NCBI GenBank assembly: GCA_963817395.1
Contig: CAWFOC010000003.1
Span: 310,001-374,000 of the forward strand
Direction: 5' to 3'
DNA: 64,000 bases
DNA from: CAWGYQ01 sp963817395
Lineage (GTDB): Bacteria > Acidobacteriota > Vicinamibacteria > Vicinamibacterales > CAVPJW01
Below are positions 45,321 through 54,864 of this stretch, piece after piece (position 1 is the stretch's first letter; every line of letters starts with the position of its first letter). Below the pieces are notes generated by a model that saw only the letters and a program-made list of their open reading frames with translations, searched no databases and was not told the DNA's origin. A program made the position numbers and the translations under genes.

Positions 45321-46236
45321 ATGCGGATCGCGATCGCCGGCGGCACAGGCTTTCTCGGCACACACCTCTCGCACGCGCTGATCGCCGGCGGCCACGACGT
45401 GGTCGTCCTGACGCGCCGCACCACGGCGACGAAGCACCTCGGCCTCACTTACGCAACGTGGCAACCCGATCGCGGCATCGCGCAGCCTCGTGCCGGTACT
45501 CACCGGCGCTGACGCCATCGTCAACCTCGCGGGCGAGTCGATCGCGTCCGGTCGCTGGACGACGTCCAGAAAGCAGAGCCTGCGGGACAGCCGCGTGCAG
45601 ACGACACGCCTGCTCGTCGAAGCCGCACGCACTCTGCCATCGCCGCCACGTGTCTGGCTCAACGGCTCAGCGGTCGGCTACTACGGCTCGCGCGGGGACG
45701 AGCGGCTGACCGAGGATTCGCGGCCCGGCAACGATTTTCTCTCGAGTCTGGCCTTGGAATGGGAAACGGCCGCATCCGCGGCCGGCGACTTTGCCAGGGT
45801 GGTGCTGATCAGAACCGGCATCGTGCTCGATGCCCGTGAGGGCGCCCTGCCGCGGATGCTGCTGCCCTTCCGACTGTTCGTGGGCGGCCCGCTCGGGTCT
45901 GGCGAGCAGTACATGTCATGGATTCATCGCGACGACTGGATCTCGCTCGCCGTTTTTGCGCTCGAACGGGACGTGTCCGGTCCGCTCAATGCCACCAGTC
46001 CAGAGCCGGTCACGAATGCGGAGTTCAGCCGCGCGCTGGCCCGTGTCCTCCATCGACCCAGCCTGCTGCCGGCGCCGGCTTTCGCGCTTCGCCTGCTGCT
46101 CGGCGAAACAGCCGACGCCCTGCTGCTCGCCAGTCAACGCGTGCTGCCCGCACGCGCCGAGCAACTCGGATTCGAGTTTGGATTCCGCGACCTGGAACTG
46201 GCGTTGCGATCGATCCTGGGGAGAACCAGCGGCTAG
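45321..46236 (+). CDS. TIGR01777-type NAD(P) epimerase (SDR39U1-like), frameshift near 45480
   Basis: About 304 aa after correction. MRIAIAGGTGFLGTHLSHAL is the atypical-SDR dinucleotide motif; the second half has NLAGESIASGRWTTSRKQSLRDSRV, NGSAVGYYGSRGDERLTEDS, WIHRDDW and the family C-terminal DUF1731-like block. The frame changes at 45478-45486, where one extra base lies between WQPDRGIA and SLVPVLTGADAIVNLAGES. Members are conserved in many bacteria (E. coli YfcH); the substrate is not established. Start at ATG 45321, placed exactly after a -10-like box. Confidence 0.86.
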
Positions 46237-46245
46237 GGGGCGCGA

Positions 46246-47066
46246 CTAAGCCGTGCGCGAAGGTGTCCCGATGAGATACCGCGGGCCCGTCGGTGCAGGC
46301 ACGCCACCTTCGGGCTCGATCGTCAGCGCCATGGCGAGCGGCTGTGGCAGATCGGGCGGCGTCTGGAAGGTCATCGAGACGTTGCCCGACGGATCGGGCC
46401 GCACCAGGCCGGCGCTGATCGGCGCCTGCGCCGTCACCACCCACAGCTGATACGTGCGGCCGGGCGGGAGAGCGGGAAGGTTCGAGGCCGTGAAGACCAA
46501 ACCTCGGGATCGGCTCCAGTAGGCACGTCCGCTAGCCGTCGGTGCGGCGGGTTCGCCGACGAGATCGACGCGCGCAAGATCGGGTGACATCAGGATGTCC
46601 AGGTGAGCCTGGGCGATCCTCGTATCGCGACGCGCGTCCGCTACCTGAGCCTCGAGAGCCTCGGCGCGCGCTGTGACGTCTCTGAGGCGGCCTTCGAGAT
46701 CGCCGATGCGCTGCTGCCGATCCCACGTCGCGTAGCCGAGCGCCGCGGCGAGCAGCAATCCGGCGGCTGCGGCCAGCCAGCCGGCTCGCGACCCGAAGGT
46801 CGTTTGGGGATGGCTCGCCGGTTCTTCGGTGTTGGTCGCCGACGACGGCTCTCAAGACCCGCTTGCGAAGTTCGGACGGGTGGCGCCACCGCAGGAACGG
46901 CCTGCGCCAGACCTTGTACGACTGGCGCGAAAGACTCCACTTCCCGGCGGCACTCGGCGCACACACGCAGGTGAGCGTCGAACAACGCGCGGTCTTCGAG
47001 GCTGAGCGCGCCCAGCACATAGAGGCCGCTCAGCTCGTGAAGTGCTTCGTGCTCGGGCACGCTCAT
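46246..47066 (-). CDS. Anti-sigma factor, RskA-like zinc-finger type (two frameshifts)
   Basis: The N-terminus carries the zinc-binding anti-sigma motif H32-LRV-C36-AE-C39. A linker with SELRKRVLRAV follows, then a transmembrane helix (GWLAAAAGLLLAAALGYATW) and a periplasmic RskA-like domain ending GVPAPTGPRYLIGTPS. These pieces lie in three frames: one extra base at the run 46878-46880 and another at 46834-46835 restore a single frame of about 272 aa. It overlaps the sigma gene by four bases (ATGA), so it should hold that sigma factor at the membrane until released. Confidence 0.8.
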
Positions 47067-47692
47067 GCCTCGACTCCTGCCAGCGCTTCCCGCAGCTTCA
47101 GCAGCGCCAGTCGCATCCGCGTCTTGACGGTGCCGAGCGGCTGCTCGAGCCGCTCGGCGATCTCACTCTGACTGAGACCCTCGTAATAGGCCAGCTCGAT
47201 GGCGATTCGCTGCAGGAGCGGCAGGCGTTCGAGGGCCGTCCGGACACGTGCCGCCTGCTCGTGGCTCACGAGCAGAAGATCCTGTGACGGCAGCGGATCG
47301 CGAAGGGCACCCAGCTCGCGCTCGTCCGCAGTCGTTCGTTCCGGGCGCGCGCGACGCGCACGCAAGCGGTCGATCGCGCGACTGCGCGCGATGGTCAACA
47401 GCCAGGCTCCAACCGCGCCGCGAGAGGCATCGTGACGGCCAGCCTGCGACCAGGCCTGCGAAAAGACTTCCTGCACGACGTCCTCGGCATCGCCCTGGTC
47501 CTGAACGATTCGGAACACCAATGAGTAAACCGGTCGTTCATGGCGATCGTAGAGGGACTTGAGCGCGTCAGCCTCGCCCGCGGCCACCCGGCGGATCAGA
47601 TCTTCATCGACGCGCCGCTCCTCAGGTCCCTGACGGCTGGAACCGGGCACACCACCCCAGCGGTCCAAGACCGCCCACATCCACATGTACAT
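47063..47692 (-). CDS. ECF sigma factor, SigK/RpoE-like
   Basis: Up to 209 aa. Region 2: ALKSLYDRHERPVYSLVFRIVQDQGDAEDVVQEVFSQAW. Region 4: LPLLQRIAIELAYYEGLSQSEIAERLEQPLGTVKTRMRLAL. The pairing with an RskA-type anti-sigma places it in the SigK-like ECF group, usually answering envelope or redox stress. The start is uncertain: ATGs at 47692, 47686 and 47680 are all in frame and no Shine-Dalgarno is seen. Targets may include the damaged SYLF gene immediately upstream. Confidence 0.87.
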   Translation of the reverse strand: MYMWMWAVLDRWGGVPGSSRQGPEERRVDEDLIRRVAAGEADALKSLYDRHERPVYSLVFRIVQDQGDAEDVVQEVFSQAWSQAGRHDASRGAVGAWLLTIARSRAIDRLRARRARPERTTADERELGALRDPLPSQDLLLVSHEQAARVRTALERLPLLQRIAIELAYYEGLSQSEIAERLEQPLGTVKTRMRLALLKLREALAGVEA

Positions 47693-47819
47693 GTGCTACG
47701 CATGACGCGCGCCAGCGGTTCTGCCCCGCCTCCGGCGCCGGTCCTGCGAGCTCCCTCCGACCCTGGTCTCCGCCGCGGAACGCCCCCCGCGACGGCGCGA
47801 CGATTCCGACCGCTACGAG

Positions 47820-48145
47820 GCGCTTCGACTGTATCTCTGCCCGCCGGTGATCGTGAGGAACGCCGAAGCCGACCAACTGTTGCTCTGCCGATCGCGCACG
47901 CTGACGATGCCACGGCCGAAGTACGCGGCCAGGATGAACCCGCCTTTGAGCGTACCGGGGAAGATCGCAATGGCCTCGGCCTTGGCCAGAACGCTCGCAG
48001 GAATGCCTCTGTCGGGCGCGGCCATGATCTCAGCGAACACGGCGCTCGCTTCGTTGATACGGTCGGCTTCGTCGGACTGCGCCAGGAGCAGCGGATTGAA
48101 CCATCGAGCATATCAACACCGCCGCCGACGTCTTCAGATGCGCAT
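47820..48145 (-). pseudogene. Damaged SYLF/YSC84-domain gene
   Basis: One frame encodes QSDEADRINEASAVFAEIMAAPDRGIPASVLAKAEAIAIFPGTLKGGFILAAYFGRGIVS and WSASAFLTITGG, a clear SYLF lipid-binding domain. It then stops without the second half of the domain. A likely signal peptide (LKTSAAVLICSMVQSAAPGA) lies upstream in another frame after ATG 48145, itself followed by an early stop in its own frame. At least two indels plus a missing C-terminus separate it from a working gene; some of this could be sequence error. Confidence 0.6.
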
Positions 48146-48231
48146 GAGTCGCTCATCTCTCCTCGCTGTGTCGGTCGCGCTGCGGGACTCGTCCGTGCGC
48201 GAAGCGAGCTCAGGTCGACGCGGTCATACGC

Positions 48232-49215
48232 TCAGTAGGCCATGAGCTGTCTGAGGGCATTGGTGATGGTGTCGACGTTCGGCAGATTGTGCTGCTCGAG
48301 AGCCGAGGCGAATGGACAGTGCGTGTCGGGATAGGTCACACGCAGAATCGGCGCATCGAGCGCATCGAACCGCTCCTCAGAAATCGCCGCCGACAGCTCG
48401 GCGCCAAAGCCGAGCGTTCGAACGTCCTCGTGAACGATCAGCACCCGGCTGGTCTTCTCGACCGACGCGAACACGGCGCTCTTGTCCCAGGGCATGAGCG
48501 AGCGCAGATCGAGCAGCTCGACCTCGACACCCTCTTTCGACAATCGCTCGCAGGCTTCCAGCGACGGCTGGACCATCGCTCCGTAGGTCAGCACCGTGGC
48601 CTGGCGTCCGTCGCGGCGCACCGCCGCCACCCCGATCGGAACGATTTCGTCACCTTCAGGAACAGGTCCCTTGGCGCGACGGTACAGATACTTGTGCTCG
48701 AAGTAGACCACCGGGTTGTCGTCTCGAATCGCCGCCTTGAGCAGGCCCTTGGCGTCCCACGGTGTCGACGGCGCCACGACCTTGAGCCCCGGGCGGTGGA
48801 TGAACCAGGCCTCGGGATTCTGCGAATGATAGAGGCCGCCGCCCACATTGCCGCCCGACGGCGCGCGAATCACGAGGGGCACCGACGCCCGGCCACCGTA
48901 TCGGTACCTCAGGGTCGCCGCCTGGTTCACGATCTGGTCAAAGCCGCAGCTGATGAAATCCGCGAATTGCATTTCCGCGACCGGACGATAACCGCGGAGC
49001 GATGCGCCGATGCTCACGCCGACGATGGCCGACTCTGAGATCGGCGTGTCGAGACATCTCAGCTCGCCGAACTCGTCGAACAGACCCTGCGTGACGCCGA
49101 ACGCGCCGCCGTAAGCGCCCACGTCCTCGCCGAGCACCAGGACCTTGGCGTCGCGCCGCATCTCTTCGATGAGCGCTTCACGAATCGCTTCCAGATACGT
49201 GATCTCGCGAGCCAT
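48232..49215 (-). CDS. 2-oxoacid dehydrogenase E1 beta subunit (pyruvate/acetoin/branched-chain type)
   Basis: 327 aa transketolase-like E1 beta: ITYLEAIREALIEEM, LGEDVGAYGGAFGVT, FGELRCLDTPISESAIVGVSIGAS, APSGGNVGGGLYHSQNPEAWF and the C-terminal VIVHEDVRTLGFGAELSA. It forms the alpha2beta2 thiamin-diphosphate E1 with the gene eight bases upstream and hands an acyl group to a lipoyl E2, which is not in the window. Family patterns do not safely separate pyruvate, acetoin and branched-chain substrates. Confidence 0.93.
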   Translation of the reverse strand: MAREITYLEAIREALIEEMRRDAKVLVLGEDVGAYGGAFGVTQGLFDEFGELRCLDTPISESAIVGVSIGASLRGYRPVAEMQFADFISCGFDQIVNQAATLRYRYGGRASVPLVIRAPSGGNVGGGLYHSQNPEAWFIHRPGLKVVAPSTPWDAKGLLKAAIRDDNPVVYFEHKYLYRRAKGPVPEGDEIVPIGVAAVRRDGRQATVLTYGAMVQPSLEACERLSKEGVEVELLDLRSLMPWDKSAVFASVEKTSRVLIVHEDVRTLGFGAELSAAISEERFDALDAPILRVTYPDTHCPFASALEQHNLPNVDTITNALRQLMAY

Positions 49216-49223
49216 GGCTGAAC

Positions 49224-50207
49224 CTACGCGTAGAGATCGGCGACCGCGTCGGAGGGATCCGGGTCCGGGCTCTTCTCGGCGAATTCCACGGCCTCGTCAA
49301 TCACCGACGTGATGCGGCGGTCGATCTCCTCGAGCTTCTCGGGCACCAGGACTTTCATGGTCTGCAGGTAGGTCGTAAAGGTCGGAATGGGGTCGCGGCT
49401 CTTCCACATCGCGAGCTCCTCTTCCGTCCGGTAAAAGGCCTTGTCGTGCTCGGAGTGACCGTGCCAGCGGTACGTCTTGCACTCGATGAGCGTCGGCCCT
49501 TCACCCTGGCGCGCCCGGCGCAGTGCGCCCTGCATGCTCTGGTACACCGCGAGCACGTCGTTGCCGTTGATGGCCACGCCGTCGAAGCCGTAGCTCTCGG
49601 CACGGTCGGCGACATCTTCGATGGCCATCGACTTCTCGAAGGGCACCGAGTACGCGTAGAGGTTGTTCTCGCAGATGAAGACGATGGGCAGCCGGTGAAC
49701 GCCGGCGAAATTGAGGCCCTCGTGAAAGTCGCCGGTGTTGCTGGCGCCTTCGCCGAAATACGCGACCACGACGTTGTCGCTTTGCTCGATCTTCAAGGTG
49801 AGACCGAGGCCCGCGGCCACGGGCAGGTTCGCGCCGAGCATGCTCGTGTTGCCGAAGATGCCGAGCTCGGGCACGCCGCTGTGCAGGGCCGAATCGCGGC
49901 CCTTGGAGAGGCCCGTCGCCTTGCCGAACATCTGCGCCATCATGATCCGCGGCTCGACGCCTTTCATCAGGAACGCGCCGAGGTCGCGGTGGAGAGGACA
50001 GACATGGTCCTCGGGCCGCAGACTGAAACAGCTGCCGACGATGATCGCTTCCTGGCCGATGCCGGTGTAGACGCCGCTGCGGACCTTGCCCTGCCGCACG
50101 AGCACGCTGAGCCGCTCGTCGAAGCCACGGATCAGCTTCAGCCAGTAGAGCATGTCGAGCTGCTGCTCGGGCGTCAGCTTGAACTTCGTGCGTTTGATCG
50201 ACGGCAT
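49224..50207 (-). CDS. 2-oxoacid dehydrogenase E1 alpha subunit
   Basis: 327 aa. Thiamin-diphosphate motif GEGASNTGDFHEGLNFAG with ICENNLYAYSVP closing the site (GDG replaced by GEG, found in some E1 alpha). HRDLGAFLMKGV and KGRDSALHSG fit the acetoin/pyruvate group, and KTYRWHGHSEHD carries the phosphorylation-loop region. First gene of the E1 alpha-beta pair. A TAGACT -10-like box lies at 50220-50225, 12 bases before the ATG. Confidence 0.93.
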   Translation of the reverse strand: MPSIKRTKFKLTPEQQLDMLYWLKLIRGFDERLSVLVRQGKVRSGVYTGIGQEAIIVGSCFSLRPEDHVCPLHRDLGAFLMKGVEPRIMMAQMFGKATGLSKGRDSALHSGVPELGIFGNTSMLGANLPVAAGLGLTLKIEQSDNVVVAYFGEGASNTGDFHEGLNFAGVHRLPIVFICENNLYAYSVPFEKSMAIEDVADRAESYGFDGVAINGNDVLAVYQSMQGALRRARQGEGPTLIECKTYRWHGHSEHDKAFYRTEEELAMWKSRDPIPTFTTYLQTMKVLVPEKLEEIDRRITSVIDEAVEFAEKSPDPDPSDAVADLYA

Positions 50208-50299
50208 GACAGAAGCCGTAGTCTAACACCGGCCTTGCCGGATTCGACCGGTCCTCCATCCCCTGTTTCCCGGGAGGAACACCGGCCGCAGGCCGACCG

Positions 50300-50728
50300 T
50301 CACAACTGCGCCAGATCGAGCGAGCTGATGAACTGCACACCCGGGACGACGAGCCCGGCGAGCCGGTCGTCGTGCGCGACGAAGAGATCGACGCCGACCT
50401 GGGCGGCAGCCGCAAGTTGCAGGGCGTCGGCGGGACCGACGGCTGCATGCTGGCGGATCTCCGCGAAGCGTCGGGCCACATGCTGATCAATCGACACGAT
50501 GGAGGCGCCCAGTGTGACGGCTCGCTCGTAGGTCTCGACGAGGGCGGCGTCACGGGCCTCGATCGGCTTGACGAGCAACTCGCCCCACGTCAGTGCGGAG
50601 GTGAACAACTGATCGTGACGAGCGAGCATGCGGCGACGGAGCGTGGCCACTTTTGATCCGAGCCGCGGCGTATCCTCGAAGAGGTAGAGGAAGAGATGCG
50701 TGTCCCAGAAGATGCGGCTCATTGCCAA
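50300..50728 (-). CDS. PIN-domain toxin (VapC-like)
   Basis: 142 aa. The acidic PIN residues are all visible: Asp in FWDTHLFLY (residue 9), Glu in WGELLVKP, Asp in GPADALQLAA and Asp in VAHDDRLAG. Such proteins are Mg-dependent ribonucleases, mostly VapC toxins. It overlaps the end of the upstream gene by ten bases, the usual layout of a toxin translated after its antitoxin. Confidence 0.88.
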   Translation of the reverse strand: MAMSRIFWDTHLFLYLFEDTPRLGSKVATLRRRMLARHDQLFTSALTWGELLVKPIEARDAALVETYERAVTLGASIVSIDQHVARRFAEIRQHAAVGPADALQLAAAAQVGVDLFVAHDDRLAGLVVPGVQFISSLDLAQL

Positions 50729-51207
50729 GAGTCGCGGAGGCGGCGGATGTGATCGTCGGGATGCTCCGTGCCGGCCACGTGCCGTCCTGCGGCGCGGGCC
50801 GCCAGGAGAGGATCGTCCGCCGCGCCCTGTCTGATGTCGGCCGCGTGGGCGAACGCACCGTGGTACCAGTCGATCAAGTCCTGATAGGCGGCAGGCAACG
50901 CGTCCCGGAGCGGGATGGTTTTCGACCCGTCCCGGCGCGGGTCGAACGGGTCACCTGGACGAAAGAGGCGCCGTCGGTTCCGGGCCGTCGCCGTCAAGAG
51001 ACGCCATCGTCCCGGACTGGGCGGCAGGTTCGCCACGCAGTGCTGGACGACGCTGACGTAGACGCCGGGCCGGACAGACCCATGGACGCCCTGACGGGCT
51101 ACGCGGGCAAGAATGTCGGCGACGGAAAAGTCGATCGCCTCCGGTTGCTCGCGGTGCAGAAGGGCGGTGGCGACCCACACTTCGTCTGCCACCCGGATTG
51201 GCCGCAT
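50719..51207 (-). CDS. Probable antitoxin partner, unfamiliar winged-helix-like type
   Basis: 162 aa. Starts IRVADEVWVATALLHRE and continues FSVADILARVARQGVHGSVRPGVYVSVVQHCVANLPPSPGRWRLLTATARNRRRLFRPGDP. The pattern suggests an N-terminal winged helix followed by an extended basic segment. It is not AbrB, RHH or Phd by eye; I recall similar unnamed proteins next to PIN genes but know of no assigned function. The evidence for an antitoxin is its position, the ten-base overlap with the PIN gene, and the palindrome over its predicted transcription start. Confidence 0.62.
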   Translation of the reverse strand: MRPIRVADEVWVATALLHREQPEAIDFSVADILARVARQGVHGSVRPGVYVSVVQHCVANLPPSPGRWRLLTATARNRRRLFRPGDPFDPRRDGSKTIPLRDALPAAYQDLIDWYHGAFAHAADIRQGAADDPLLAARAAGRHVAGTEHPDDHIRRLRDSWQ

Positions 51208-51213
51208 GTCTGA

Positions 51214-51235
51214 TCTACTAAGTAGAGATACTATA
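51214..51235 (-). promoter_or_regulatory. Promoter and operator of the PIN module
   Basis: TATAGT -10 box at 51230-51235 (minus strand) and the perfect palindrome TCTACT-A-AGTAGA at 51214-51226, between the -10 and ATG 51207. Binding there would cover the transcription start, as expected for toxin-antitoxin autoregulation. No clear Shine-Dalgarno. Confidence 0.6.
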
Positions 51236-51294
51236 TGATTTCGCCAGTACAGGCGAGGCCTGAGGTCGCCAGACTTCTTCAGACTTCGATCGAG

Positions 51295-54012
51295 CTATTG
51301 ACCTGGTTGCGCAGCCCGGGTGGAAGGGGTGCCCAGGCTCAGCAGATTGGCCAGTAACTGGTAGGCGCCGTCGGTGCCCGCGGGTAGCTGCCGCCACAGT
51401 CCGAGACCCACGTAGAGCCATCGGCCCCGCCCAATGCGGGCCTCGACCAACGCTCCCCGTTTCGGCCCCCGGTTGTTCTCGAACGGATCGCTCATCTCCA
51501 CGAGATCCACATACTGCGGATCCTTCTCGCCCAGGAAATAGAGTCCCCGCTCCTGGACCCATCCCCGCCAGGCGGCCTCGCCGATGCGATTGGGCGATTG
51601 AAACACCGGATGGTCGGGGACGAGCACACTGACCGGCGCGTTCTCATCCGTCACCCGGTTCGAGCTCACTCTCGCGGGATACGGGCCGTACTGCGCCTCG
51701 TTGAACTCGAACTTGTTGTACTGCACCATCACCACGCCGCCGCCTCGCGCGTACTCCAGCAGCCGATGGTTGTGCGCACGCAGGTCCTCGCGGCGCTCAT
51801 ACGCGCGAACGCCGACGACGATGGCATCGTAGCGGGCGAGATCGCCCCAGGCGAGCTGTTCGGCATCGATCATCTCGAGCCTGACGCCCAGCTGCTCGAT
51901 GGCTGGCGGAACCTGGTCGCCTACCCCCATCACGTACCCGACGCTCAGATTCGGCCGCGTCTGGACGTCGACGATCTTCATGGCCCCCGTCGCCTCGTGC
52001 ACCACGTGCCGGCGCCGGATGTGCGGGTACTCGATCACCTGATACCCCGCGGCCAACCACTCGCCGTCGACCCTCGCCATCGCCCGCATACGGTATTCGC
52101 CAGGTGGCGTGGCGGCCGGCAGATCGACCGCAAAGCGCACCGTCTGCGCTTCGTCCTCGCGCGAGAAGCTGAGGGGCGCCGAATCGGGCGTCGATCGCCA
52201 GCGGGCCGGCAGCTCCAGCTTCACCTCGCCGGAAGCCGGACCGCGGACGCCGTTGGTCACCGTGACGCGGACCTCGCGGTGCACTGCACATGTGAATCCG
52301 GCGCACCTCGGTTCGCAAGGACCGCGCTCGTTGGTCGCGGAATAATCCCAATCTGGGGTGTCAGCCGCACGGCGAATCGCGGTACCACGTGCAGCTCCGC
52401 GCGCTTTTCGCCGCTGAAGATATTGCCCTCATAGCGAAATTCGACGGGCAGCCTTGCGGGAACTTCGCTTCCGCCCACGCTCAGCACGACGCGCGCCTGG
52501 AACGGCGTTGGACGAAACGGCAGGCCAAATGGCGCGTCGGGCTCGAACTCGTAGCGAGCCACGTCAGACAACCGTTTCCAGTAAGGACCCGTTGGACGCG
52601 CATCTGCCGGTACGCGCAAGTCCGCCTGGCAGTTGAATACAGCGGCGTGCCCCAATGACGCGCCCGCGCATGATGGACCGGCAGCGTCGAATCCATCGAA
52701 GTCCACGCGCCTGACCTCGACCGTGGCCGCTCCCCTGTTGGCGATGATGATCGTCGCCTTGATCGGCTGACCACCGACGATCACGCCGTCGTCTGCCAAC
52801 GCCTCGAGCCGAAGGTTGGCCGCCGCGACGATGGCTTCCTCGAATTGTTGCTGCTTGGTCCCGAGTCGCGCGTCGATCTCGAATTGGGCCGCCTCTTCCA
52901 GGCGCATCCTGGCCAGATCGGATCTGAGCGCGCGGACGGCCTCGAGCCCGGCGACCAGCGGCGACAACACCGCGTCCATCCCGTCGTGTTCGAAGAGGGA
53001 CTGCGCCTGCCGGGCGTGACTCGCGATGGCGGCAAGACCCTCGGTGAGCCCAACAGGCGGCGCTTGTCCGGCGTAGCGGCTCAGGCCTTCAATGGAGGTG
53101 TCGACGCCATCGAACAACGAGCGCTCGTCCTTGTCGGCCTGACCCGCAATCGTCGTGTCAGCGAGCAGGTAGCCCGAAACAGACGACATTCCGGGAAGCG
53201 CGAGCAGCTGCGCCATGCCCTGGCACTTGTGCATGCTGCGCGCGAAGCTGCCGAGCTCCTGGTAGGTCGAGCCGAGGAGCGCATCGTATCTGCTAGTGTC
53301 GATGGTGACGGACCGCACGCCGGCCGGAAGCTCTGCGCCGCGGCCGAAGCCCGCCGTCGTGTAGAGCTTTCGCGCCTGCCAGGGCCTGAGACCGTCATGA
53401 AGCTGCTCGGGAAACTGGGTCGGATCTCCGGCCGCCCGGAAGGCGTCTTTGGTGAGAAGCGCCGAGCCCTGATGGTGGAGACCTCCAGCGGTTCCCCCAA
53501 GGGCCATCGTCGCGATGACATCGGGACGGGTCATGCGAATCAGACGGACGAAGTCACCGAGAATCTCCTGGCGTCCCCATCGCTCGAAGGTCTCCTCGAC
53601 GCTGAAGGAGTATCCGAAGTCCACGGCTCGCGTGAAATACTGTTCGGCGCCGTCCACACGATGCACGGCGGCGAGCTCCTCGGTTCGGAGCACACCCAGC
53701 TCCTCGAACAATTCCGGGCCGATCTCCGTTCTGGCCACCGTCACCGCGCGTGGCCGTGGCGAGCACCGTTCGAACCCCCTGGCCACGCCCGAGCATCACC
53801 AGCAGGGCGTTGTTCTCATCGTCGGGGTGCGCCGTGGCCTGCATGAAGACGCCCACGGTGTTGAGACGGCGAAGCAGAAGGCCGAGGCCGACATGGCCGC
53901 CATCGTCCAGCGTCGCGGGCGGCGAGGGCGGAGCGGCGACGAGGGCTGCGGCCACGAGGGCCGCGGCGACGGCCAGCAGGAGGCACAGCGATCGCCGCGC
54001 CGAACCGCACAT
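51295..54012 (-). CDS. Large secreted PIG-L deacetylase-family protein (two frameshifts)
   Basis: Signal peptide (SLCLLLAVAAALVAAALVA), then a PIG-L domain: the zinc motif AHPDDENNALL, TATRGDGGQNEIGPELFEELGVLRTEELAAVHRVDGAEQYF and a later HHQGSALLTKDAF. A middle beta-sandwich (NEW3-like, ANRGAATVEVRRVDF) and a C-terminal Rossmann-like domain (GYVMGVGDQVPPAIEQLGV, YDAIVVGVRAYERR) follow. One extra G at 53726-53727 and one missing base near 52285 break the frame; corrected length is about 905 aa. PIG-L proteins remove N-acetyl groups from GlcNAc-type sugars, and this one would act in the periplasm on an unknown glycan. It is divergent from cytosolic bshB1. Confidence 0.82.
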
Positions 54013-54074
54013 TACGTCTCATAAGGGACCATGCGACGGGACTCGCCGAGAACGCGTGAGTCTCGTGACCAGAA

Positions 54075-54084
54075 AGTATATAAC
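54075..54084. promoter_or_regulatory. Divergent -10 region between secreted PIG-L and bshB1
   Basis: AGTATATAAC reads TATACT on the minus strand and TATAAC on the plus strand, in the 125-base gap between the two genes. It stands out as the only AT-rich stretch there. Confidence 0.4.
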
Positions 54085-54137
54085 GGCGTATTGGGCCTTG
54101 AATCGAGCCGTGAACAGGCCCTTCCCGGGAGGTTTGG

Positions 54138-54851
54138 ATGGCCTTCGACCTGCTCGCGTTCGGGCCACACCCTGACGACATCGAGATTGGTGTCGGCGCC
54201 ACCCTTGCGGCTCATGCCGCAGCCGGGTTTCGCGTGGCATTGTGCGATCTCACCCGGGGCGAGCTTGGAAGCAATGGGACGCCCGAGGAGCGCGCGTCGG
54301 AGGCGGAAGCCGCCCGGGAAGTCATCGGCGCGGACATTCGCGAGAATCTGGGTTGGCCGGACGGCGGGATCGGCACGAGCGCCGACCACGAGCGCGAAGC
54401 CGTCCGCACGCTCCGCCGCCTGCAACCCCGGACGGTCCTCATTCCGTGGTGGAAGGATCGCCACCCCGACCATCGCGCGGCGAGCGAGCTGTTGTCGCGC
54501 GCCGTGTTTCTCGGCGCCCTGCGCCGCTACGATGCGCCTGGCGATCCGTGGCGGCCAGACTGGTGCTGCTATTACTTCATCAACGACTCGGCACGAGCGT
54601 CGTTCCTGGTGGACGGATCTGCGCACTACGACAGAAAGCGGGCTGCGCTTGCCTGCTATCGCAGTCAGTTCCAGACCCCTGGTCCGGGGGCGGTCGCGAC
54701 CCGCCTGACCTCACCGCGATTCCAGCAGCTCGTCGAGAGCCGCGATGCGCAGTTCGGCGCGCTCGTCGGGGCGGAGTTCGCCGAGGGCTTCATCGTGAGG
54801 GAGCCGCTGGCGAGACCTCACCTGCTCAAGAACTGGAGCGCGCGGCCGTAG
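54138..54851 (+). CDS. bshB1: Bacillithiol biosynthesis deacetylase BshB1
   Basis: 237 aa PIG-L enzyme, ATG preceded by GGGAGG. LLAFGPHPDDIEIGVGATLA holds the zinc His-Pro-Asp-Asp; CDLTRGELGSNGTPEERASEA and WWKDRHPDHRAAS (third zinc ligand) are the BshB1 pattern. It deacetylates GlcNAc-malate to GlcN-malate, step two of bacillithiol synthesis. The bshA gene follows 13 bases later, which makes the assignment firm. The last enzyme, BshC, is not in the window. Confidence 0.94.
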   Translation: MAFDLLAFGPHPDDIEIGVGATLAAHAAAGFRVALCDLTRGELGSNGTPEERASEAEAAREVIGADIRENLGWPDGGIGTSADHEREAVRTLRRLQPRTVLIPWWKDRHPDHRAASELLSRAVFLGALRRYDAPGDPWRPDWCCYYFINDSARASFLVDGSAHYDRKRAALACYRSQFQTPGPGAVATRLTSPRFQQLVESRDAQFGALVGAEFAEGFIVREPLARPHLLKNWSARP

Positions 54852-54864
54852 CCACCGAGGACCC

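Noticed and set aside
43795..45381. 528-codon plus-strand frame opposite the membrane-fusion and TetR genes
   Set aside because: Ser/Arg/Ala-rich with no domain; the opposite strand encodes two recognisable proteins joined in an operon.
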